Assembly (NCBI GenBank): GCA_907165065.1
Contig: OU015528.1
Span: 47,731,515 to 47,795,514, forward strand
DNA from: Caprimulgus europaeus
Lineage: Eukaryota > Chordata > Aves > Caprimulgiformes > Caprimulgidae
Direction: 5' to 3'
Length of the DNA: 64,000 nt
Below, piece after piece: positions 36,501 through 48,500 of the stretch (within the stretch, counting starts at the first letter, position 1; every line of letters starts with the position of its first letter). The notes under the pieces are model-generated. The model saw nothing but the letters and a program-made list of their open reading frames with translations, ran no database searches and had not been told where the DNA came from. Made by a program: the position numbers and the translations under genes.

Positions 36501-39500
36501 TAATGACTTGGAAATAGACGTGTGTGGTACACTTTGCTTCAAGGTCTTTGTGGATTTGTATCAGTTAACAAAATTGCCAAGGTCCTTTGTAGTTGCAAAA
36601 GGAAAAGCTGATCATTTTCTTTAGCATTGCAATCTGATGTTCTCTCTTGCAATTAAATGTTTTCCAGAAAACAGACTTGTGGTGACTGAAGGGAAACTAA
36701 ATAACTACAGTTTATCAAAAACTTTCAAGTTCAAAATACTGTATTTTAACAGTATCTTTTTCTGTCTATAACACTTGAAATAAGCCAACAACTTCTATAA
36801 AAATTAGTGTCATGGATTTATTGGAATATCTAGCTTGATGATTTGAGAAGTTGAAAACAATTGATGTTTGGTTAGTGTACTTGTGAGGCTTGAATTGCTA
36901 CTTAAATGCAAGTATTTTGTGGTTTGTGTTTTTTGGTTTTGGGGTTGGTGTTTTGGGGGGGAGGGGGTTGGTTGGGTTTTGTTTCTTTTTTTTAAAAAAA
37001 AAAAAGCATTCTTTTGGCTCAGATACCAAGTGACTTGCAGCAGTTTGTGAGCTAACATCTTTTATTTACAAAACTCACAACACAAGCTATTAATTATAAG
37101 GGTTCTAACACCGTTATTGTGCTACAACAGTAACAGCTTTTTCCATCAGAGTTCAACTTTGGTTATGTGCTTTCAATGTTAAGAAAGGATAATTTCTTGT
37201 AATATTTAAGTGAGCAGTGTCAAGAGCAGACTTAACTGAAATTGTGCTGGTTTTAAGTAACACAAATAATGATCACTTTCAATGGTTATACGTCAGCCTA
37301 TGCTTTTGCAGAGAGAGTGCCTTGGTTTTGTTCAATGTTGTTTCCATTACAAATTGATTTTTGGAGTTGGTTTGGATTTTTTGTTTTTGTTGTTTTGGGG
37401 TTGGTTTTTGGCATGTGCACATTGCTCTGTCTTGATCACCAAAGTTTCAGGGAACAGATTGAGTTAGAATTATCTATGTTATGTGGTACACAAATTTCAG
37501 TTTAAAACCAGTGTATCTTACCTAATAAGATTCTGTGCACTATTCTCAGTAGTGTTGTATGCAAGATTAGCGATGCAGCCTACTTACTGTAAGTTCATTA
37601 TTCTTTCCTGCCCATTCTAGAATAGTTTTAGATTGCAAGTAAAATATCTGTACTTTTTCTTCCCTGATTCTTGAACATAGTCCAACACTCAGCTCATCTT
37701 CCCTCATCTGCAAAATGTTTTGCTGGGATTTGTTTTTTGCCTTTCTTACTTGAAATGCTTCAAGGATGGTTTTTAAGCAGCACTTACAGTGGCACTGTGG
37801 TTGTAGCAATTTCAGGTGATTAATATCACTAGAACACTTATCATAGAGTGGCCGGACAGTTCAGATCAGGCATTTGACCATTTAATCGCCAATTATTTGC
37901 AGGGAACTTGGTTCTGAGCTGCTTTAATTCAATACAAGATGTCTCACTTCAATCACTTTTTTGAAGTTTCAGTAAAACAGCAATTTTGCAGAACACTGAT
38001 GATATGCAAGCAGCCATCATTATAAGATAAGCTGTTTATTCTGTCTGCTTTTACTATTTCCTTATTAGTGCATGTTTATTAAATATCTAGTATTGTCTTA
38101 GAGCTTTTTTAAACTGTCCTTTTATTCGCACAGGGGAGATGATTTGCTTCAGGGTATTTGATTGTTAAAGAAGATCATGCTAACTTCATTCCTTGTAACA
38201 CTTCTGAAAAGTTACACCGCTTTCCCCCTGTCTCTTTTCAGAGAATGGACCTTGGAGAATGTCTGAAGGTGCATGATCTGGCATTAAGGGCAGACTATGA
38301 AATAGCATCCAAAGATCAAGATTTCTTCTTTGAGCTTGATGTAAGTATTTTGTCTTAATGGTGGAGAGAAAACATAGTTTGTATACCTAGGTGGACAAAC
38401 TGAGCAACAAAAGTTAAGTTTTGGTGCACACAGAAGGAAATCTTTTAATAGAAAGAGCCAGAGAAGCCCTTGCATAGTAACATAAGATACATGTCTCTAC
38501 ATGATTGTATGTGAATATTTAATTTGCATTGGTAGTCATCTCTGGGTAGAACTGTAAACAGCCTTCCACAGAACAATTTATCATAAACCTGGGTGCTGCC
38601 TTATTGTTATCAAATAGCAAGCGTTAAGGCTGTTTATGCTTTGAAGAGAGTCTTAAATTCTATGCTTATTGAAGAAAGTAATTTTGTATTGTATGCACAA
38701 ATCATATGCTATGTCTCAGTACACTGTAGTTTGGGAATACAGTTTTGAACTCCCAACTAGGAAGTTGGAAGGTTTGTGGGAGTTTTTTGTTGTTGTTTGG
38801 AGGGATGGGGTTAATCTGCTTAATAGCTTAAAACTCTAGTGAAAAAAGTTAGTATTGCATGTATTGGGTGGGTGAGTTGAAACTGAATATCCTTTGAAGA
38901 ATTTTAATGCATGTTAGAGAAGACCTACGACAGGTTCACTCCCCAATTTCTGCAAATACTTTAACTATGACAAAGTGTAAAGTATGATTGTTGAAATGTT
39001 GTATATTAATATGTGTGATTAGTTAAGTCTTAATAAATCTGGAAAGTGTTAAGGTTAGTGAAATACTTGTGTTCTTGACAGCACTGATCGGTGTTCTTAC
39101 TGATGTTTTAGGCAATGGACCACCTGCAGTCATTTATTGCAGACTGTGACAGGAGAACAGAAGTGGCTAAGAAAAGACTAGCAGAAACCCAAGAAGAGAT
39201 CAGTGCTGAAGTTGCGGCTAAAGTAAGCATGTAAAACTAGTTAGAGAAGTATCTTTGAAGGTCTGTTTTTCTAAGGAGCCAACTCAAGGCTTTGGCAAGC
39301 TATCCAATTTGAGAATCATACTGAGGATGGGGAAAAAATAACACATTTTCCATATCCTTCTCAGAACTGCCTTTAAAGCATGAAGATGAGAACACAGGGA
39401 AGAGACCTCTGATATTTTTGAGCTCAGGAAACTTGACTCTCTGTGATACGATGCCGTAACAGTGTTAGTAATTCTTACACTTTTTGATCAAAACTTCGTC

Positions 39501-42500
39501 CCTAAAGTAAACAAAATTTATCTAGATCTTCTGACTGAAAAAAACTTTTATCATTTTTCTCCACATATATGCACATGCTAGGAGGAATGATTGTACAAAT
39601 ATTAATTTTGCAAGACTGTGCCACACTAAACAACAGTGTGAATTACTTCCAAGTTTCTGAACAAAATCCTGCTCTGGAATTGGTGCACAGACTTCACAAC
39701 TCAGCCTTTCTATGTGTGCTTTTACATAAGGCAACTTCTGTTTCACCTTTACCTGGAGAAGCTATCTACATGTTTCTTTTAATTCTATCATATAGATTTT
39801 GCATATAACTACTACTCAGTAGTAGTTCAGGTTGTTTTCTGTAATTAAAAGCATTTCCTGTGTTAAGCCTTTCTTTGTCTTTCAAGGCTGAAAGAGTTCA
39901 TGAATTGAATGAAGAAATTGGCAAACTACTGGCCAAAGTGGAACAGCTTGGAGCTGATGGGAATGTAGAAGAATCTCAAAAAGTAATGGATGAAGTGGAG
40001 AAGGCTCGGGTAAAGAAGAGAGAAGCAGAAGTAAGTTGATTGTGCAAGATTTGGGAGATGGTGAGGGCAGGGTCCAAAATTAAATTGGTTGGCATCTGTG
40101 TAATGCAAGATGTCTTATCCAATGTCACTTCCTTAACTGATTTTTTCATATAAAACTGAATAATTTGCCTTGTAGCATCCTGTACAGTTAAAGTTTCTTC
40201 TTGTAAATACACTACTATACTATTAAAATTATAGTCACTTCCACAGATGATGCATTTATCTTAGTCTAGCTGTATTGACCAGTTATATCTGTGGCTACTA
40301 CAGTTGTGTCTGTCTTTGTTGGATTGACTTCTCACTGGGTCTCACAGCTCTTACTGTGGCAACCCTATTGTACATTGTGGTGTCCTGAATGTGACTTGTA
40401 CTGGAAAGCTTCAGTGAAGTGAACTGTTGTCTTCACTGAAAGCTAATTAGTCAATGACTTGTGTATCAGGCAAGTCAAAATGGTCTTTGTTGCAGTGTTC
40501 AGGTGGCATAACTCATCAAGAGCTTTTCCATATTGTATTACACCAACATACTTAAATTTAATAGAAACAAACATTTGCAGTTGCTTTAATGGTACCAGAG
40601 GGGTTTCTGACAGTCTTGCTTGCCTGTCATCTGAGTGTCTGTAGATAAATTTTGCTCAGATAACTTGCTTAATTAGTGTCTAAAGTGCAGGTAGATTCTC
40701 AGGAAACTGCTGATGTTTTAAATTGGGTTCAGCATTAGTAGTGTAATATTTTCATAATATGTTAACATAGTAATTGTAGTGTTAACATGTATTTGTTGTT
40801 GCATATGAAAAAGTTGTTCTCCTTCTAAGTTGTATGATCTTAAGTAAAGGTAGTAATTTGCTGAAGTCCATCTTTTAAATATCATAGAATCATTAGGTTT
40901 TAAAAAGACCTTTGAGATCACTGAGTACAACTGTACCTGCCCACTACTAAACCATCTCTCTGAGCACTTCATCTACTTGTCTTTTGAATACCTCCAGGGA
41001 TGGTGACTCAACCACTGCCCTAGGTAGCCTGTTCCAGTGCCTGATAACTTTCAGTGAATAAATTTTTCCTGCTATCCAATCTGAACCTCCCTTGGTGCAA
41101 CTTGAGGCCATTTCCTCTTGTTCTATCGCTAGTTACCTGGGAGAAAAGACACATACAATATGTCCAATCTTCAAAATAAGGAACCTGCCTTCTATCTTAA
41201 TAGAACAGTTGATTTGTGAATAGCGTGGATTAACTGAAGGGTGTGCTGGTCTGCATTTAGTTCAGTTATCACTTTGTAGTATATCTTTGGTAAAGTGTTA
41301 TCGTTGTATTTCTGTGCATTGAGATGTAACAGGTAACAAATTGGTTTTTTAGGAAGTATACAGGAATTCTATGCCTGCCTCCAGCTTTCAGCAGCAGAAG
41401 CTACGGGTTTGTGAAGTGTGCTCGGCTTACCTTGGTCTTCATGACAATGACCGACGACTTGCTGACCACTTTGGAGGAAAACTACATCTAGGATTTATTG
41501 AAATAAGAGAGAAGCTTGAGGAACTCAGGGTAAATCATTCTTATATTTTTGTGTTTGTACGTGTGTGTGCTCCTACTTGATTATTTGCCAGGCAACCTTA
41601 ATGGAATATTTCTTTCTGGACGTGTGAATTTTTTTCATATTACTTTAAAATTTTGGATTTCACAAGTCTACAAAAAAACCAAAACAATTTCATATCAGTT
41701 ATCTGGATAATTTAATTAAATTACCTCTTTTGCATTAAAGTGTATTAAAACACATGCTCATAGTAATGCATCTTGGGAACAAAGAGTGCAATTCCACTTG
41801 TAAAATGGAGAAGTGTATTTTGAACAATGATGTTGAAACATATTTATCAGTCATAGGAAATGGCAAAATGAACTTTACTTTTAGCCAGTTGGTTGGCTAA
41901 AATTAATAATGGCTCTTGAAAATAGAAGAACATGTAGTGGATCTGAGTGGTATTTTATTTATTTAATTAGGATAAAATGTTAATAGGGCTGGTGTTGAAA
42001 TCCTCATTTTTGGCATCAGTACATAAGGAGGATGGCAAAGTTTTCAAAAAAGATCTAGAGAAATACTTGGAGCTCAAACAGCCTGCTGTATGGTGAAAGA
42101 CTGAAATACAATTTGTTTATTTTATCCAGACAAAGATTAGGAGATGACTTTCATTCTATAGGTACCAACAACTAAAGGTTTCTTTTTTAAAGTAAATGAT
42201 GAAATAAGTAAGTTCCAACAGCTCAAGGCTGTAGCTATCCATAGTCAGAATACAAAGAGATACATATCGTGAAGTCAGGCTAGCTATGAAAATAATTCTT
42301 ACAGGAAGGTCGCATGTTTTCTGTAGCTTGAAGATTTGAAATCAGTTTGGAATATTGTCCTAAACAGCATTATCTTGACTAGAAATCACATGCTGGAAGA
42401 AAGACTTACTGGAATTACCGTACGATTATATTCTAGACTTTTGGTATTCAAGAGGATGGATTTAGACACTGATGCCATTTGTGATCTGAATATGCAAATT

Positions 42501-45500
42501 CTGGAGTTACAGGCTCAAGCATTTAACTGCAGAAATCACTAAAGACAATAACTAAATGAGTTGAAGACCCAAAAGCAGAAAATGCTGCTACTGAGTTTGA
42601 GTAAATTGGCTTGGTTTATGTTGCATAATATTCCAGCTGTCCTGCATGGATACTGTGACTTACCCTTTGGAAAGCCCAGCTCTTTCCATTGACTATATTG
42701 GGAATTTAGGCTCCTAAATGTGCCTGCTGTAACTTAAGCCTTAGATGCCTAGAGTAGGTCATGTGTTCTTCCTCTCATCCTTCCATGAAATTGTGCAAAG
42801 ACTCACTTTAGCAAGAAGCCTTGCTTGTAGTTAAATTACTGATACTGTACAAGAAAGTATAGATATAATTTGATATAAAGAGTTGAAATAACTGATTTAC
42901 ACCATTCAGAAAAAAAAAAAATGCATGGATAACTATTTCACATTCCCAAAGCATCAATAAAATAATCTTTTGAAGTACTTTTCTAACAAAAAAAGAAAAC
43001 AATAACTATCCCCTCCTTCCTCAGAGCTCTCCTCAGAGATCTAATCAAGATGCTGCTGGGGCAATTCCACATCTCAGAAGAAGGTCTTTACAAAGAGTTG
43101 AATTTCTTGCATCATGTCCAGAAGGTGGCGAGACTTGGGTTTGGCCAGATCTCCAGTTGTGAGTTCCATATCCGAGGGCCCTCTACTGAGCGTGCCTTCT
43201 CCCCAGTAGTAGTGAGTTCGACCTGGGGGCTATCAGCTGAAGCATCCTCTCTAATTATGTGTCTCATGTTCATAGTACAGAAACAACTAGCCTCAAGACT
43301 AAGTATCAGCTCAGCCACATCCTTTAAGACTAAGGATTTCCTTATGTCACAGCGTAGCTGGAGGAGTTAATAAAACAATTAACTCTTCTAGTTCTGAGTC
43401 CGTCCTGTCTTTCCCCAGTGGCCAAAGTATGGTAGGATTGGCATGGAAACTCTCACACTAAAGCACCACTTACTGCTCTGAATTCTGCTTTGTGGAAAAC
43501 TTAATATAGCTACATATTTCAGGTCTTCATGTAACACCCATCTATTTGCTGCAGCTCTTCTGCAATAACTTCTGTTTCTTGGAGAAAAATAAACAAACAA
43601 AACATACATTTTTTTAATCTATCTACACACTGTGGAAGAGAGAGGGATAATATACACAAGAGAAAGGGAATATACATGAAGGAAAGAACTGAACATTAAT
43701 TGTCTAGGTCATTTCTATAGCACCTTAGTCTGAGAAATTTAGAAATGTAACTTAATGAATATATTCCTTTGCTTTTAGAGGATTGTGGCTGATAAACAGG
43801 AGAAACGAAATCAGGAACGTCTGAAACGTAGAGAGGAAAGGGAAAGAGAAGAAAGGGAGAAACTAAGGAGGTAGGCATTTGTTTTAATTGCATGTACATA
43901 ATGACCTATTGAAGTCTAATGGGAAAACTGTGATGTAGTTCATACCCACGCTTTTAAATCTCCAGAATCACAATAGTCTGCATTCCTTGGAAACTTACAA
44001 GGACTGAGAGTGAATGTCATGTCTAACTCTTAACACTTGAACTGTTTTCATAGAAAGCCTTTTTAAAAACTACAGATAGAAGTATATCTACATATTTGAA
44101 CAAATGGCCTTTAAATGAGATAATTTTCAGGTGTGTATCTTGTTTTGAGACTGGACAGATGTTGGCTTACACACATGTGAGTTTCTAGCATCTGTTAGAT
44201 GTTAGATATTTTCTTTATAGGTGTTAAAAATTTTCATTATTGGAAGTAGTTGAATGTGTGACTGAGTAAAGTAATTCTGTGTTCTTCTGTGGAATAATTG
44301 CTTCATGCCTGACAAGAAATAAAGAAGTACTGACTTAAACTGTAAGCTTTTTCTGTGGGAGAGGTGGGAATAAAAAAGCAGATCAGATATTCTTTTGAGT
44401 TTGTTGGGCTCAGAAACAAGTGAAAACCCAACAAACACAAAACAGTTGTCAGAAGGATGTGTTTCCTGGTAAATGTGTTACAAAAATGTTAACCGAGTAA
44501 CAGGCTTTTAAGTAATTGCTAGTAAAATAAGAAATACAGTAACAGCTCAGCTAGTTTGGTTTATTATTACTAAATTGTACTTTACTAAGATTCAGTAAGA
44601 AAAATTGATTTACTATTTCCTGTTTGTTTCAGGTCCAGATCCCACAGCAAGCATGCCAAAAGGTATATAAATCTGCAGACAAGGAATACCATCTGTGAAG
44701 CCAGCCTTTCACAAGCTGGAACATTATAAGTTTGTCTAGACCTGTTACTTTAAGATGTCCACCTTTACAGACAAAGCATTCTGTTCCATAGTCATCTCTG
44801 TGTGTTTGTCCAGTATTTACCACCATGCTACAGAGTTCATGTGTGTCTGTCTATTTTGTGGGTACTACAATGCAACTTTTTGTCCCAAATAACACTTCGA
44901 ACACAGAGAATTGCTCTTTATGCAAAACAGAATCTTGTGGTTAATCCCTTTTGGTGAAAACTCATGGTCTAAAATCCTAAGCACCAGGTTAACTCTCAAC
45001 AGATGACCCAAATCCCAACAGGTGACCCATCAATAGTATGAGTTTTTTATCTAACTACACAGTTGGAGGTCACCAGTAAGGTGTTAGTGCAAAGTGATTC
45101 TTCTTAAAAAAAGAAAGAAAGCCATGAGTTTGTATGGTGTCTAGAACCTTCCAGGCTATTTTTCTTGTAGTAGCTATGGCGAAGGATATAGTCCTCTTGC
45201 CTCAGAACATCATCATACATAGGTTCTGGCAGATAAGCCCTATCACTGCATCACAAAGTTCTACAACTTTGCCTGGTAAAAACAAGCTTTTAAAAATGAA
45301 AAAAGTGTCTTTTTTTTTCCATATTTTTAATACCTTTCAGAAGCCTGAAATGACTGTGCTGTTAACTATACATACAGTCATGAATTAACTGTAAAGTCGT
45401 CTGCCTTAGTCACAGAGGAGTTGATAGGATTTCTGATGTTGCTTGCCCCTCTCTGTGATACCTCTGAACATTGCAGGTGATTCTATATACAGATTTGCTT

Positions 45501-48500
45501 ATGCATAGAGTGCATAATATTCAGAGCACACTGACAGAGTAGCCAGGTGAATGCAGTGTCTGGTTTGAGTCCTTTCTGTTTCTAGATCTAGGTCCCGAGA
45601 TCGCCGCAGACATCGGTCTCGCTCAGCCTCCCGGGAACGGAAGAGAAGAACTCGCTCCAAATCCCGTGAGAAACGCCATCGTCACAGGTCTCGCTCTAAC
45701 AGCCGCAGCCGGAGTCGCAGCCACCATAGAAGCAGGCACAGTTCCAGGGAGAGAAGCCGAGAACGCAGCTCCAAAAAGAGGTGAATGTTGGCCTAGAAGT
45801 AAACATCTTTTCCTAGATGCATGATGAGAGTTTTTGCACTAAATAGTTTGTTTAGCACTTGATAATTTAAACACATTTTGAGACTGTCAGATTTCAGTTA
45901 CACCTTTAGCATATTTATAATTTTACATACAGTAGTGTTTGGTTGTTGTTTTGTTTGGGTTTTTTTAATAAAAATAATAGGGTTATGTGTTCTTTCTGTT
46001 TTGGAGGAGTGATATAAGGTATTGTTTTTAAGTTAGTAATACTACCAGCTTCCTGCAGTATAGACAGTGAAAGGAAGTTGATGTCCATTTGAACCCAGGG
46101 GTATCAGCAATTATCCTACTGCCATCCACTTGTTTTTTCCCTTGGGCTCTTGTTCCCAGCACTGGAGCCCATCTGTTCTGTACTCCACCAGATAAAAACA
46201 AAATTAGATATGCCTGAAGATAAACCGGTTGGATTGCATCTGAAAATGTTGCTTTGCAAGGAAAGTGGCTCAAGCCCTCGTTGAAGGATTACTGCAGAGT
46301 GTGGTCTGGGGTCGTTGCTTTTGAATAACTCAGTTGCTGTCTGCTCCTGAGGATTTGCTGGTTTATTTTAGATGAGTGAGGTAAGCATAATTTAGAAGAT
46401 TGTTGGAATTGCACAATGAGGCATTTGGTAGGGATGTCTGCTCATAACTAGGATTCCTTTCTTGTCTAGGTCAGCAGCTGTGGCATAGACTTGAGTACAG
46501 CACAGTGGACGGCGTGCCCAGTCTTAAAACCCTGACAGACTGTTGACTTGCAAGAAAAAAAAAATCTTGAAGTGGCTGCACATGCAGCTTTTATAGTTCG
46601 AATGACTTTACAATTTAAATCACCAAGAATGGAGAAATAATCTGTTGAATGTGTTCAAGTATCTCATGGGCTCTTTGCCCTAAAAATGAGCTTTTTTTCT
46701 TCCTGGAGTAGTTAGGTGACTGTAGTCCCTCTGTGCTCTGTAACAGAACATAAAAGGCAAAGTTGGTCCAAGTCTTTTATTTCCTTCTTTCTATTGCAGA
46801 TGGATAAAGCTTAAATGTCCAGCGCTCTAGCTGATATAATCACTAGTGTCTGGTATTTAAAATACTTCAGAGTGTTCTTTAGTGTCCTAAAGTCAACATT
46901 TTGGACTGGGCAGTTTCCATCTTGATTGTAGCCTGTTACCACAGTTACGCTAAAGAGCCTGCCTCTTCCAGACATTCACAATGGTAATTAGCAAATCTTC
47001 AAACCTGTAGTTTTTCGATCTTAAAATAAACATTTTCCTTTGAATCAACACATTTTTTAACTTGAATGAACCAATGTATAGAGCATATGCTCTAGTTGCC
47101 TTTAATTCTTTGACTTTGAAATCCAGCCTTGCAAGACTCAATTTCATTCCTTTGGAAGAAAACTGTACTGATTGATTGTTCTGGGTTTCTCATCGTAGTT
47201 GTTCAAACTCTCCAGTATGATATGTACAGTGCAAATGATGCGTTGTCTTCTGTATGTTGGTGTAAAATATGTAAGAACCAGGAAATGGTGTGGACCATTA
47301 GCGCTATCCATCTAACAGTAAATGTTTCAGTCTTAGCTGCCAAAGGTGGATTGAAAAAACCCACGGTGATCTGAAGATGAAGTCAGTGTCCTTTTGCAAG
47401 ATGCTGTCAAAGGATAAGCCTTTCAAGCTTTGTTTTGTGTGAATGAGTTTAAAAATGTAACATACTTCAGGGCACAAGATTTAAACTTTACGATATTCAG
47501 TACTGGAAATATTTATTGTGATGTCAATTCCTGCCCTGAAGGATGAAACACACCTGTGTTAGAAGAATCCTTGACACAAACAAGAGTTTTGCATTACTGT
47601 TAACTTAAGGGAAAAATTGCTCTGCCATCATTAGCTGCTCACACTTCTTATTTCTCTGAGGTCAAGCAAAATTTTTGCTCTTCAAGTATGTATATCGAGT
47701 TTTCAAGAGACTAAAGAATCCTTAGAGCTATGATCTTGCTGCACTGAGGCCAGGGTAGCTATTGAACTTGCAGCCAGGCTGGATCTCTCCTTTCTAGAGA
47801 TCCCCTTCTAGCCATTAGAGCTGCTTTTCACATAAATGTAGGAGAAGTCTTTCTGTTGAATGACACCATTGATGCCAGAATCCAGAATTTGCAGGCTCAA
47901 ATGTATTGTGCTTTCTTGTCTCCTAAGAGCTCTTTTTCTAGTCCAGGGAAGTACTCGTTGCCAAATCCATTTTGTTGTTGTTTTGTGGGGTTTTTTTTGG
48001 TTGGTTGGTTGGGTTTTTTTCTTAACATCCTCATATGAAATACTTTTAATCAGGCCTGTCTTCCTTAACCTCAGAACATTCAGTTGTCCAAGGAATTCTG
48101 ACCAAGAATACCTGGATAATAAAAGACACACTCCAGCAAGTTAACTTCTTCAGGAAGGGTTCATAGCCTTTTGGTTTGAATAACCAAATAAATTCAGATC
48201 TGGGGAACATAGTGATTTGCCAAACTCCTGCAGAAGAGTAGAGTGTGACATCAGCAGAAATGGAAAGACTGCTGAAAGCTGCAGCAGTGGCAGCCCATGG
48301 TGCCACTAATTCTAGGGTCTTAAGAGAAATGTGGAGTTGTGGTTGATACGTGGGAAGAGTTGCATCATTTTATATTAACTGAAAGCCTTCAGTGTGATTT
48401 TTGGGCTTGGTTAAAGTACCATAAAAAAGTTATTGTAGGCTGGTGAATCCTGCTGTAAATGCTATTTATGTGTCTGGATTTTTTTCAGTTTTGATCACAT

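Larger units (their letters stand above)
28413..38241 (+). other. LUC7L2: LUC7L2 intron 2
   Basis: A 9.8 kb intron, GTATGT to TCTTTTCAG. It is the main landing site for repeats in the window: antisense CR1 fragments at 32359, 34236 and 35620, a GA microsatellite at 33237-33254, a T20-type tract at 33724-33742 and G/T-rich tracts at 36916-37002 and 37361-37412. Remains of an older repeat may lie at 30990-31420. No exon was found inside. Confidence 0.8.
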
